64,000 nt of DNA from Bacillota bacterium (GCA_017437745.1 JAFRYI010000018.1:35560-99559), one strand, 5' to 3'; positions 42,936-51,339 are shown, counted from the stretch's first letter. The notes: a model not told the origin generated them from the letters alone. Made by a program: numbers and translations.

Positions 42936-42977
42936 AAGGCCGCGCTGCGGAGCAAGTCTTTGAGGCGCGGCCTTTTG
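42936..42977 (+). terminator. Terminator between the two MFS genes
   Basis: Perfect 10-bp stem AAGGCCGCGC/GCGCGGCCTT followed by TTGAA. Confidence 0.8.
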
Positions 42978-43056
42978 AACCATAGTATAATAAACACATA
43001 GATCAATTATTGAACGTGCGTTAAGCTAACATATCCTTAACAGGAAGGCAAAAGAT

Positions 43057-44244
43057 ATGCGATCTAATAAATTCCTCGAAAAAGCGGCCCTACTTTGCTG
43101 CGGGTACGGACTTATGTCCGACGCGGTGATCGTGCCTCTGGCGACATCGATCCTGCGCGAGTTCCCCGACACCAGCGAAGTCCTTCTCAATTTCATCATG
43201 GGCGGCGCTTTTCTGTTCAGTCTGGTCTCCGCTCTTATTACCGGGCGTATAATACATAGACTCAACAAGAAGAAAGTACTGTTGCTTGGTACGCTTGTCT
43301 ATTCAATAGCAAGTTTTGTCAGCGCGTTCGCTCCGAGCGCAGCGTTCCTTGCCGTTACCCGCGCTATCGACGGTCTTACGGACGGCATGGTAGGTGTTGC
43401 CGTAGTGCTTGCGATCAACGAGGTCTACGATGATCCGCAGGAACGCAACAGCATGGTGGGCCTGCACTGGACTGCCGTATCTGCTTACGGCGTGGTTCTG
43501 TCGCTGCTTTCCGGATTTCTTTGCGTTTACAGCTGGAGAGCATCGCTGTTCAGCAACATTCTTTCTTTCATAACTCCGCTTCTTATCTGGCGTTATGTAC
43601 CGTCGCTTCCCCCGCGGGAGAAAACGGCTCCGTCAGCCGTCGATGCTTCAGAATTACCGGGAGAGAAAAACGAAAGACTGCCCTGGCTCTGGATCATCTT
43701 TTCACTGGCGGCTTCTCTGGTGCTCAACTGTCTGTCCAACGTGTTCTATTTCTCGGCGGACTTTTACGTAGCGGAAAGAGCTCTGGGCAATTCCGCGCTG
43801 ACGGGAGTGTTCACGGCCATGTCTACGGTGGGCGGCGTTGCAGGGATCTTCTTCGGAAGGCTCTATGCCAAGCTTAAGAACGGTTTCCCGGCAGTGATGT
43901 TCTGCGCGGCCGCCATAGGCACGGCAGCTCTGTCGTTCCCGATCGGCGTAGTTGCTATATGCTTCTTCCACTTCGTTATCGGATCGACTTATACTCTGGG
44001 TCTCTCGTATTACCAGACTTCCGTGGTGGAACGCATCCATTCGAAAAAGAATGGTCAGGTCCTGTCGTTCTTCGACGTTGTAAGCTACATTGGCATGTCC
44101 GCTGCAGCCTATGTTCCGATGGCCGCGGCACGGATCACCGGCGTTGAGAGCTATGTTAAGTGCTTCGTTCCGGTATCTCTTGTTCTGGCAGCCTTTACCG
44201 TTATCTACATAGCGATCCTTTGCGTTAAAGGGCGAAGAAACTGA
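43057..44244 (+). CDS. MFS transporter 2 of the UroD locus
   Basis: 395 residues and twelve predicted segments. RIIHRLNKKKVLLLG is the basic loop between helices 2 and 3, and GLTDGMVGVAVVLAINEVYDD follows in helices 4-5. It is related in plan to transporter 1 but clearly divergent. A terminator separates them, so it is likely transcribed on its own. Confidence 0.82.
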   Translation: MRSNKFLEKAALLCCGYGLMSDAVIVPLATSILREFPDTSEVLLNFIMGGAFLFSLVSALITGRIIHRLNKKKVLLLGTLVYSIASFVSAFAPSAAFLAVTRAIDGLTDGMVGVAVVLAINEVYDDPQERNSMVGLHWTAVSAYGVVLSLLSGFLCVYSWRASLFSNILSFITPLLIWRYVPSLPPREKTAPSAVDASELPGEKNERLPWLWIIFSLAASLVLNCLSNVFYFSADFYVAERALGNSALTGVFTAMSTVGGVAGIFFGRLYAKLKNGFPAVMFCAAAIGTAALSFPIGVVAICFFHFVIGSTYTLGLSYYQTSVVERIHSKKNGQVLSFFDVVSYIGMSAAAYVPMAAARITGVESYVKCFVPVSLVLAAFTVIYIAILCVKGRRN

Positions 44245-44318
44245 TATCCACTTAATAATCTATTTCTTGTTTTTGTTCTATTAATCGCTTCGCTGTTTAT
44301 TCGTGGTATTAGTATATT

Positions 44319-44360
44319 AAGCGCTCGTGGGCCCATATCTGGTCTGCGGGCGCTTTGTTC
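44319..44360 (+). terminator. Terminator after MFS transporter 2
   Basis: Stem AAGCGC/GCGCTT extended by partial pairing, then TGTTCGTTTT. Confidence 0.65.
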
Positions 44361-44418
44361 GTTTTATGAATAACACATTCTTTTTTGTGACGATTAACAC
44401 GTTAGTTTTTCCGTAGTC

Positions 44419-44435
44419 AAAAACGGTACAGACAT
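44419..44435 (+). repeat. Copy 1 of the AAAAACGGTACAGACAT word
   Basis: 17-bp word found also at 51226-51242 (minus strand, identical) and 58601-58616 (16 bp). Here it lies just before the toxin-like frame. Confidence 0.8.
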
Positions 44436-44441
44436 TCGGCT

Positions 44442-44543
44442 CTGATTACGTTTGTCGGGATACTGTCTCTGGTACTTGCATGTATCAGTATAGGGATCCT
44501 GATCGGACGCAGCATGCGCGATAATAACAAAAAACAGAAATAG
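44442..44543 (+). pseudogene. Holin-like small toxin of a type I system, probably decayed
   Basis: A frame ending at 44543 encodes about 33 residues: a hydrophobic helix (TFVGILSLVLACISIGILIG) and a basic tail (RSMRDNNKKQK). This is the plan of holin-like or Fst/TxpA-type toxins. No ATG, GTG or TTG is available in frame after the upstream stop; only CTG or ATT could start it, so the start codon has probably been lost. A 10-bp terminator stem overlaps its 3' end and an antisense RNA candidate faces it. Confidence 0.55.
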
Positions 44544-44620
44544 CCGCCAAATCCCTAAGCGGCTATTTCCAATAGCTGATCTTGAGGGCTGACCGTCTAT
44601 CGGCGGTGCCTCTTTATGTC
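44525..44620 (-). ncRNA. Candidate antisense RNA of the type I toxin-antitoxin relic
   Basis: Read on the minus strand: a GATATATT -10-like box near 44625, then sequence with GGCACCGCCGATAGACGG and a perfect 10-bp terminator stem (44538-44547 with 44559-44568), then CTGTTTTTTGTT. It overlaps the toxin's 3' end. The layout (convergent RNA, terminator containing the toxin stop codon) matches known Gram-positive type I pairs. Confidence 0.55.
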
Positions 44621-44702
44621 CTGAATATATCACAGTATCTCAGAACGGTCAATATCATATGGCCCCGCGCTTCCGTTAATGCAATCTGGATTTCTCAACG
44701 TT

Positions 44703-45593
44703 TCAGAACAGTTCTCTGCGTTTAAGATCGAAGTAGGAGAGGGCGTGCATGTCGTGATCCGCAAGGCCTTGCTGCTCCTTAAGGGAGCGCTCGCGCGGGA
44801 GTTCTCCGCTTATCTCCGCGGTTATAAGTGCTTCCTCCGTTCCGAAGTACTGAGCTGTAAGGCGTCCTTTTGGATCCCAGACCGCAAGTCCTCCGCCGCT
44901 CATGTCTTCCGCGTTCCCGGAACCGGCGGCCCCGGTCTGATGCGCTCCGGTCTTCACATCCTTTGTCAGCAGGTTGCAGGCTGCGGCAAAGCAGCCGTTG
45001 TCGGAGGCTCTGGCCGGCAGATGGACCTGCCAGTTTTCTTTGCATCTTTCGCCGCTCATGCCGCTGGCGTAGGGAAACAGCAGCAGCTGCGCGCCTTGCT
45101 TTCTGTACTCGGCGGATATCTCCGGAATGTGGCTCTCCCAGCAGAGCTGCATGCCGCAATCGACAGGACCGCGTGATACCGGAAATTCATTTCCTGCCTC
45201 AAAGAACATGGCCTCTCTGCTTCCCGGGTGGGTCTTTCTGTAGACGGTGCGCTCTCCGCCGCAGTAAAGCTCCTGGGAGATGTAAAACTTGTCTCCGAGC
45301 TTTTCCATGAAGCCGAAACATACTGCAATTCCAAGCTTTTCGGCGGCTTCTTCCACAGCAGATATCAGTCCGCCGCCTATGCCCGGCGTTCCGTCAGGTT
45401 CGTCCCCGATACTCAGCGCCAGTTCATCCGCTCTTTCCGGGGCGTAACCGGTAAGGCTGCATTCCGGAAAGACCGCAAGAGCAGCGCCGCCATCCGCGGC
45501 TTTCTTCATGAATGATATTATCTTTTCCGCGTTGGCGTCTGCGTCCCCGGGAACGGGGCATATCTGCGCTAGGGCGATTCTGATACCTTTCAT
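44703..45593 (-). CDS. Carbon-nitrogen hydrolase (nitrilase superfamily)
   Basis: 296 residues. The catalytic triad is visible: Glu in FPECSLTGYAPE, Lys in YRKTHPGS and Cys in MQLCWESHIPE. These enzymes hydrolyse amides, nitriles or N-carbamoyl compounds; the specificity is not evident. It lies 9 bp after the AraC-type regulator gene on the same strand and is probably co-transcribed with it. Confidence 0.9.
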   Translation of the reverse strand: MKGIRIALAQICPVPGDADANAEKIISFMKKAADGGAALAVFPECSLTGYAPERADELALSIGDEPDGTPGIGGGLISAVEEAAEKLGIAVCFGFMEKLGDKFYISQELYCGGERTVYRKTHPGSREAMFFEAGNEFPVSRGPVDCGMQLCWESHIPEISAEYRKQGAQLLLFPYASGMSGERCKENWQVHLPARASDNGCFAAACNLLTKDVKTGAHQTGAAGSGNAEDMSGGGLAVWDPKGRLTAQYFGTEEALITAEISGELPRERSLKEQQGLADHDMHALSYFDLKRRELF

Positions 45594-45602
45594 TTGTGAT
45601 CT

Positions 45603-46406
45603 TTACTCCCTGTATTTTTCCCTGAACTCCGCCGGCGTGCAGTGCGCGAAGCTCCTGAACACGTGGTAGAAGTACTGCAGATCCTCGTATCCGCTCTGCG
45701 CCGCAACGTCCTTAATGTCCTCGTCCGAATAGATCAGCAGCCGCTGCGCCTCGCCCATGCGCTTGCTTATTATGTACTCGTTCACGGTGTAGCCGGTAAC
45801 AGCCTTGAACTGTCTGCTCAGGTTGCCCTCGCTTACGTAGAACCTGTCGGCAACATCCTTGATCCTCAGTTTGTTCCTGTAGCTGACGTCCAGGTACTGC
45901 AGCACCTCGGAGACCAGTTCCTTCTTGCTCTTGTGCTTTTTTTCCCTTGGTGGAACGAAGTTTTCGGCTTTCTTTACGACTATGTCCAGCACGGCGTCCA
46001 GGAGCTTGCCGCATATGGCAGTCTTCTGCGGGTCCTTGTAATTGTCCATAAGATAGCGGAAAGCGGCGGCCGCAACTTCGAAGTCCTCGCCTAAAGGCAG
46101 AGGTGGATCCACGTAGGACGGGATCACGTGGCCGTCGGGCAGTCCGTCCACCTTAACGCCGGACACCTCTATGCATATCTGTTCCAGAGGGTCGTCGGGG
46201 TCGGACTTTTCCGAGTGCGAAACACCGGGATCCTTTACCACCATCATTCCTTTTTCTAACGTGTATTCCTTGCTTGCCGCGTAAAAACGCCCGCGGCCCC
46301 TAAGTACCAGCGACAGCTCCGCGGAGCTCTCGTGAGAATGCAGCGGAAAGCTCCAGTCGGGCTGAGGCGCTACGTATACTATCTCTTTTACAGACGGAAG
46401 ATCCAT
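45603..46406 (-). CDS. AraC-family transcriptional regulator with cupin sensor
   Basis: 267 residues. The N-terminal cupin-like part has HSHESSAELSLVLRGRGRFY-like content. The C-terminal double HTH has LRIKDVADRFYVSEGNLSRQ and IKDVAAQSGYEDLQYFYHVF. It probably regulates itself and the adjacent nitrilase; the divergent 294-bp region up to 46700 would hold its operator. Confidence 0.9.
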   Translation of the reverse strand: MDLPSVKEIVYVAPQPDWSFPLHSHESSAELSLVLRGRGRFYAASKEYTLEKGMMVVKDPGVSHSEKSDPDDPLEQICIEVSGVKVDGLPDGHVIPSYVDPPLPLGEDFEVAAAAFRYLMDNYKDPQKTAICGKLLDAVLDIVVKKAENFVPPREKKHKSKKELVSEVLQYLDVSYRNKLRIKDVADRFYVSEGNLSRQFKAVTGYTVNEYIISKRMGEAQRLLIYSDEDIKDVAAQSGYEDLQYFYHVFRSFAHCTPAEFREKYRE

Positions 46407-46700
46407 TGTGCTGCTCCGTTTCTTTAGCTTGGGATGCGCGTTTGTCGCAGCGCCGGTTATGACGTGCCGTACGTTGCATTAATCGGGCAATGCGCGGAAT
46501 TTTACAATAAAATGTCAGGATTTTATAACGCAAACCGCTCAAAACCGGATAATAACGCAATTATCTGCTTGTATTTTACAACTAAACAGCAGTATCGTCA
46601 AATTGAAAGATCCTGCCGGAAACGCTACAATTTAATCGTAAAGCAAACGAATTGCACGTAAACCAAACAAACCAAACGCGGCACACAAAGGAGAAAAACA

Positions 46701-46988
46701 ATGATCAAGATCGTAGCAAAGATGCATCTTAAGGAAGGCGCTCTCAAGGAATTCAAGGAGCTTACAATAGATCTCGTAGCCAAGGCAAAGGCCGAGGCCG
46801 GCAACTGCGGCGAGTACAGCTTCAACCGCAACCTCTCCGATCCCTGCGACATCTGCGTAGTTGAGTTCTGGAAGGACATGGCTGCCATAGATTTCCACAA
46901 CAACACGGAACACTTCACCTCCACCTTCCCCAAGCTCGCGGCGCTGTGCGACAGAGACCCCATCGTGGAGCTCTTCGAGGAGATCTAA
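46701..46988 (+). CDS. ABM-type monooxygenase (YgiN-like)
   Basis: 95 residues with SD AAAGGAG. Ferredoxin-like antibiotic-biosynthesis monooxygenase fold: MIKIVAKMHLKEG start, AEAGNCGEYSF, VVEFWKDMAAIDFHNN and a final helix. Members oxidise quinols or act in redox stress. Followed by a terminator. Confidence 0.85.
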   Translation: MIKIVAKMHLKEGALKEFKELTIDLVAKAKAEAGNCGEYSFNRNLSDPCDICVVEFWKDMAAIDFHNNTEHFTSTFPKLAALCDRDPIVELFEEI

Positions 46989-47008
46989 ACAATAAGCAGT
47001 TAACAGAC

Positions 47009-47040
47009 AGGGCTCCGGCATTAACGGAGCCTTTTTCTTT
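47009..47040 (+). terminator. Terminator after the ABM monooxygenase
   Basis: Stem GGCTCCG/CGGAGCC followed by TTTTTCTTTT. Confidence 0.88.
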
Positions 47041-47097
47041 TCCCGGCGGTTTGGGGTATAATGTAAACAGAGATCGCAGACACGGGGGAGCAACGCC

Positions 47098-47871
47098 ATG
47101 GATCACGAAGAAAAAAGACTTTACCTGATAAAATACCTTCTGGCCGAACATCCGGGCTATAAGGACATGCAGATCCCGGACGACGCTGAGGAGCAGAAGC
47201 GCCTTCTTCGAAGTCTTTTCAACGTGCGCATGCCCGGGGACATAAGCCCGGAATTTCTTAAGGTCCAGGACGAGTATCTTAAGGAAGCGATACAGGAGAA
47301 AGGCATAACGGACGCGGCGGACCTTGATCCCTCGGAGCCCGGCATATATCTGTGGCAGGGGGACATAACCACGCTGCGCTGCGACGCAATAGTCAACGCC
47401 GCCAACTCCGGACTTACGGGCTGCTACAGGCCTTGCCACAACTGCATAGACAACTGCATCCACACCTACGCGGGCGTGCAGCTGCGGAACGCGTGCGCAA
47501 AGATAATGGACGAGCAGGGCTTCGAGGAGATGCCCGGACAGGCCAAGATAACTCCGGCGTTCAACCTGCCATGCAAGTACGTGATCCACACCGTGGGCCC
47601 AATAGTCCAGGGCGCCGTTACAGCCACGGAGGACAGCCTTCTGGAGTCCTGCTACAGTTCCTGCCTTAAGCTTGCAGAGGATAACGGCGTAAGGAGTCTG
47701 GCGTTCTGCTGCATATCCACGGGGGTATTCGGCTTCCCCAAGAAACGCGCCGCGGAGATAGCCGTCCGAACGGTAAGAGAGTACAAACAGACCACAGGCA
47801 GTACGATGGAGGTGATCTTCAATGTCTTCTCGGATGAGGATAGTCAGATCTACCGGGAGCTTCTCGGATAA
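47098..47871 (+). CDS. Zinc-containing macrodomain, ADP-ribosyl hydrolase
   Basis: 257 residues with a GGGGGAGC SD. An N-terminal helical region (about 1-80) is followed by the macrodomain: WQGDITTLRCDAIVNAANSG (adenosine binding), CHNCIDNCIHTYAG with the Cys/His cluster of zinc macrodomains, and CISTGVFGFP (diphosphate loop). Such enzymes remove ADP-ribose added by the class M sirtuin encoded by the overlapping next gene. Confidence 0.9.
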   Translation: MDHEEKRLYLIKYLLAEHPGYKDMQIPDDAEEQKRLLRSLFNVRMPGDISPEFLKVQDEYLKEAIQEKGITDAADLDPSEPGIYLWQGDITTLRCDAIVNAANSGLTGCYRPCHNCIDNCIHTYAGVQLRNACAKIMDEQGFEEMPGQAKITPAFNLPCKYVIHTVGPIVQGAVTATEDSLLESCYSSCLKLAEDNGVRSLAFCCISTGVFGFPKKRAAEIAVRTVREYKQTTGSTMEVIFNVFSDEDSQIYRELLG

Positions 47872-48742
47872 CATAGCAAAACTTAAGAAGGCGCTTGCGG
47901 AGGCGGACGCCGTAGTGATAGGCGCGGGCGCCGGTCTTTCAACGTCTGCCGGTTTTACGTACAGCGGAGAGCGTTTCGAGCGGTATTTTTCGGACTTCGG
48001 CAAAAAGTACGGCTTCTCGGACATGTACTCCGGAGGCTTTCATGTGCTGGAGCTTCCCCCGGAAGAACTCTGGGCCTACTGGAGCCGCTATATCTGGGTC
48101 AACCGGTACATGGACACGCCCAAGCCGCTTTACCAAAAGCTCCTTGGCATCGTAAAGGATAAGGACTATTTCGTGCTTACCACCAACGTGGACCACTGCT
48201 TCCAGAAGGCGGGCTTCGACAAGGACAGACTGTTCTACACCCAGGGCGACTACGGCCTGTGGCAGTGCAGCGAGCCTTGCCACGACAAGACCTACGACAA
48301 CGAAGAGACCGTGAGGAAGATGGTGGAGTCGCAGGGCTTTACAATAGCGAAAGACAACACGCTTACGGTCCCGGAGGGCACGGAACTTAAGATGACGATC
48401 CCGTCGGATCTTGTTCCTTTCTGCCCGGTCTGCGGAAAGCCCATGACAATGAACCTCCGCTCTGACGACACCTTCGTGGAGGACGACGGCTGGCACAGGG
48501 CGGCGGAGCGCTACGACAGGTTCATAAGGACGCACAGGGGCAGGGTGCTGTTCCTGGAGCTGGGAGTGGGCTACAACACCCCCGGCATCATAAAGATACC
48601 GTTCTGGAACATGACCGCCGCGAATTCCGATGCCACGTACGCCTGCGTCAATTACAGCGACGCGGTCTGCCCGGAGCAAATAAAAGAACGTTCCATATGC
48701 CTTGAAGGGGACATCTGGGACGTTCTGAGCGAGCTGGAGTAA
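47822..48742 (+). CDS. Class M sirtuin (SirTM), protein ADP-ribosyltransferase
   Basis: 306 residues. The start at 47822 follows ATGGAGGTGAT and overlaps the macrodomain gene by 50 bp. NAD site: VVIGAGAGLSTSAGFTYSG; LTTNVDHCFQKAGF holds the catalytic region, in which class M sirtuins replace the deacetylase His. A cysteine pair is seen in FCPVCGKPM. In characterised operons SirTM modifies a lipoylated GcvH-like protein; no GcvH-L or lipoate ligase gene lies in this window. It ends 3 bp from the convergent larA stop. Confidence 0.9.
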   Translation: MSSRMRIVRSTGSFSDNIAKLKKALAEADAVVIGAGAGLSTSAGFTYSGERFERYFSDFGKKYGFSDMYSGGFHVLELPPEELWAYWSRYIWVNRYMDTPKPLYQKLLGIVKDKDYFVLTTNVDHCFQKAGFDKDRLFYTQGDYGLWQCSEPCHDKTYDNEETVRKMVESQGFTIAKDNTLTVPEGTELKMTIPSDLVPFCPVCGKPMTMNLRSDDTFVEDDGWHRAAERYDRFIRTHRGRVLFLELGVGYNTPGIIKIPFWNMTAANSDATYACVNYSDAVCPEQIKERSICLEGDIWDVLSELE

Positions 48743-48745
48743 TTA

Positions 48746-50026
48746 TTATCTAAGCACCGGCAGGGTAGCTCCGCCGAAGGGCATCGCTATAACGCTTGCC
48801 GCCGGCCCGTGCTTAGCGAAAGCCGCGTCGAAAGCGGCCTGGGCGCTGGGCATCGGTGTAAGAAAGATGCTGCGCACGAATGCGTCGTCCATCTCGGAGA
48901 CAAGCATTATCTCCGCGTTCTTAAGGACCATCGCTATGGCCGCGGCCTTGTGGCCTCCCAGCTTAAAGTTCTCGCGGACGCGGGTAAGCAGGTCTTCCGG
49001 CTTTTCCGCGGCGCGTATCCATTCCTCGAACACCTTGTTTCCAAGGCCTTCCGGGCAGGCGCCGATCAGTATCACGGTGCCGCCTTTTTTTACTGCGTGG
49101 GACGCGTTGTCCAGGGCCTTCTGGGTCTGGTAGAGGTTTACGTCCTTAGGGGCTCCTCCCTGGCTTACGATCACGATGTCCGCGGGCTCTTCCACCGGCT
49201 TAATGTACATCCTGTCCAGGTAGCGGCAGGCGTCCCTGTGAGCGGCCACCGGGTGACCGGCTGCGGCGTAGACTATCTTCTTGTGCTCGTCCAGCACCAC
49301 GTTGACTATGAAGTCCAGGCCCACCATGGCTCCGGCTTCTTCTATGTCCTCGCGGATGGGGTTGCCTTCAAGGCTGGCGGCCTTGGCTTCCTCGCGGACC
49401 ATCATGCTGTGATTGGCCTGTATGGCAGCCGGCGTGGAGACTCCGGGCATCAGAGCCTTGTAGCCTCCGGAATAGCCGGCAAAGTAGTGGAATTCAACGT
49501 TTCCCAGCGCTATCCTAAAGTCCGCCTCCGCAACTATCCGGGTGATGTCCACGGGCGTTCCGCGCTTTGTGGTGCCATAATTGACGCAGTCGGCGGGATC
49601 GCTGTCCACGCACTTAACGCGCGCGTAGACGTCCTCGCCCACAAGGCGTTTCATCTCTTCCGGGGTGTGGCCGCGGTGCGATCCGAGCCCGAAAACTACG
49701 GTTATCTGATCGTCCTTGACGCCGGCCGAAGACAGCTCGTCCAGGACGGACGGCAGCACGTCGCAGCTGGGCAGGGGACGCGAAATGTCGCTGGTGATTA
49801 TCACGAAGCGTCCGTTGGATCCGGCTTTTGCTGCAAGCTCTGCCATCTTCGCGCCTGCAAGTTCCTTAAGCTCCGGCGTTCCTACCGGATGACGCAGCGC
49901 AAAACGGACCGCCTCCGCTCCGCGGCGTTCGTGCTCCATATCGTTGGAGAGCATCACAGCCTTAACGTTGGCGTCCGGCACTTCCACCGTCTGCGTTCCG
50001 CTGCCATATCCGAATTCAAGTTTCAT
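48746..50026 (-). CDS. larA: LarA-family racemase (nickel-pincer cofactor)
   Basis: 426 residues. Family motifs: ITSDISRPLP, GLGSHRGHTPEEM (catalytic His), HYFAGYSGGYKALMPG (His and the cofactor-binding Lys), IQANHSMM and VSQGGAPKDVNLYQTQKAL. LarA-like enzymes racemise lactate or other 2-hydroxy acids and need the LarB/C/E-made cofactor. Those genes are not in the window, so the actual substrate is open. Confidence 0.9.
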   Translation of the reverse strand: MKLEFGYGSGTQTVEVPDANVKAVMLSNDMEHERRGAEAVRFALRHPVGTPELKELAGAKMAELAAKAGSNGRFVIITSDISRPLPSCDVLPSVLDELSSAGVKDDQITVVFGLGSHRGHTPEEMKRLVGEDVYARVKCVDSDPADCVNYGTTKRGTPVDITRIVAEADFRIALGNVEFHYFAGYSGGYKALMPGVSTPAAIQANHSMMVREEAKAASLEGNPIREDIEEAGAMVGLDFIVNVVLDEHKKIVYAAAGHPVAAHRDACRYLDRMYIKPVEEPADIVIVSQGGAPKDVNLYQTQKALDNASHAVKKGGTVILIGACPEGLGNKVFEEWIRAAEKPEDLLTRVRENFKLGGHKAAAIAMVLKNAEIMLVSEMDDAFVRSIFLTPMPSAQAAFDAAFAKHGPAASVIAMPFGGATLPVLR

Positions 50027-50230
50027 AGGCGCTACCTCGCAATACTTTTGGGATATTGTACCACAGTTTCGCGTGCGGTTGTACCCGTAATCGCCGCCGG
50101 GTGGTATAATGAACGCGGCATTAAGACTGAAAACGAAACGCGTAAACAGATACAGTCGAAGCCGGAAACGCGGAAAAACCGTTACAATCGAATTCAGAAA
50201 CGCGGAAAAACCGATACAGATTCAGATTTG

Positions 50231-50478
50231 TGCTCATTTTTAGGGTTCCGAATGCGATAATGCACCCATAATTGCAAAAATAAGCCGACCGGGAGCACCA
50301 TAATTCGACGGCAGTAATGTGAAAGTGCTCCCGTATCCGTCTATTAGCTGCGAATGGGATGAATTTTTCACTCAGATCATGCAATTTCGAACCGTTTTGG
50401 GCTGTTTTGCTGCTTGTGCCCGTTTGAAAATGGGATTTTCGTGCTCCCACTTGTTGTTATTTTGATGTTTTGGGATCA
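50231..50478 (+). repeat. Intergenic heptamer element, copy B
   Basis: Occupies a gap of more than 600 bp between larA and the nitroreductase gene. Half-sites: TGCTCAT (50231), TGCACCC (50261), GGGAGCA (50291), TGCTCCC (50326), GGGATGA (50356), TGCCCGT (50417), TGCTCCC (50442), GGGATCA (50472). Start-to-start distances are 30, 30, 35, 30, 61, 25 and 30. Spacers share little with copies A and C apart from a few T-runs. A second repeat array begins 26 bp after it. Confidence 0.75.
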
Positions 50479-50503
50479 AATCGCAGCTTGGAGCAAGCAG
50501 AGC

Positions 50504-50622
50504 GCGATCGTAAAACGTGTCATCGATCTGCAAGCGACTGTAAACGTGTCATCGATTTACAAGCGATCGTAAAACGTGTCATCGATTTACAAGCGATCGT
50601 AAAACGTGTCATCGATCTACCG
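50504..50622 (+). repeat. Four tandem 29-30-bp repeats upstream of the nitroreductase
   Basis: Units start at 50504, 50534, 50563 and 50593; the core is AAACGTGTCATCGAT and three units begin with GCGATCGT. The second unit is one base shorter. They end 22 bp before the nitroreductase ATG, inside its promoter/leader region. They look like an operator array rather than a CRISPR, because the units abut without spacers. Confidence 0.9.
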
Positions 50623-50643
50623 GCAAAGGAGGGTTACACCATC

Positions 50644-51159
50644 ATGACAACATTCCTGGAACTTGCGCAGAGCAGATACTCCGTGCGCAAATACTCGGAC
50701 AAGCCCGTGGAAAAGGAGAAGCTGGAGCAGATCCTTAAGGCTGCCCAGGCGGCTCCCACGGCCTGCAATTACCAGCCCTGGCGCGTAAGCGTGCTGCAGA
50801 GCCCGGAGGCCATAGCAAAGGTTAGGGGCGTTACGCGCTACGCCTTCAACGCTCCGGTTGTGCTGCTTATCTGCGCAAACATGGACGAGTCCTGGGTGGG
50901 CCCGGACGGCCACTACGCCGCGCCCACAGACGCCGCCATAGTAATAACTCACATGATGATGGAGGCCTGGGATCTTGGCATAGGTTCCTGTTGGGTAAGA
51001 GGCTTTAACAAGAACGACATCTCCAGGGCTTTCGGGCTGCCGGACAACCTGGAGCCCGTGGCGTTCCTGCCTCTGGGGTACCCCGCGGAAGGCTCCCATC
51101 CGGCAAAGGGCTGGCACGACAAGAGAAAGAGCTTGGAAGAGACCGTGGAGTGGCTGTAA
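50644..51159 (+). CDS. Nitroreductase-family flavoprotein
   Basis: 171 residues. The ATG at 50644 was chosen for the strong AAAGGAGGG SD; translation from further upstream would run through the tandem repeats. RYSVRKYSDKPVEKEKLEQI is the FMN-binding N-motif; AAQAAPTACNYQPW and LGIGSCWVRGF follow. It is the short form of the NAD(P)H-dependent FMN nitroreductase family. The final 18 residues (AKGWHDKRKSLEETVEWL) recur at the end of the MmcQ/YjbR gene 1 kb downstream. Confidence 0.92.
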   Translation: MTTFLELAQSRYSVRKYSDKPVEKEKLEQILKAAQAAPTACNYQPWRVSVLQSPEAIAKVRGVTRYAFNAPVVLLICANMDESWVGPDGHYAAPTDAAIVITHMMMEAWDLGIGSCWVRGFNKNDISRAFGLPDNLEPVAFLPLGYPAEGSHPAKGWHDKRKSLEETVEWL

Positions 51160-51163
51160 CTCA

Positions 51164-51190
51164 AAGGGCGGCGAAAGCCGCCTTTTTTAT
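51164..51190 (+). terminator. Terminator after the nitroreductase
   Basis: GGCGGC, GAAA loop, GCCGCC, TTTTTTATT. Confidence 0.92.
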
Positions 51191-51225
51191 TGCAATAACT
51201 GTGCCGTTTCAACCTTTCCGAACGC

Positions 51226-51242
51226 ATGTCTGTACCGTTTTT
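51226..51242 (-). repeat. Copy 2 of the AAAAACGGTACAGACAT word
   Basis: Identical on the minus strand to 44419-44435. It lies between the nitroreductase terminator and the promoter of the brnTA remnant. Confidence 0.8.
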
Positions 51243-51310
51243 ACCAAAGGAAAATGATATTATCAGTTCGGGGATGTATGCGCTATGTGCAGCCATACTT
51301 TCCCAAGGAA

Positions 51311-51339
51311 TTGACAATACAAAGTATATACGATATAAT
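51311..51339 (+). promoter_or_regulatory. Consensus promoter of the brnTA remnant
   Basis: TTGACA (51311-51316), 17-bp spacer, TATAAT (51334-51339), 25 bp before the truncated brnT start. Confidence 0.88.

Noticed and set aside
50121..50450. Open frames inside the heptamer elements (also 59547-59768)
   Set aside because: They are not shared between the three copies, while the heptamer spacing is, so the elements are noncoding.
50504..50622. 30-bp repeats considered as CRISPR
   Set aside because: No unique spacers separate the units, and no cas genes are in the window.
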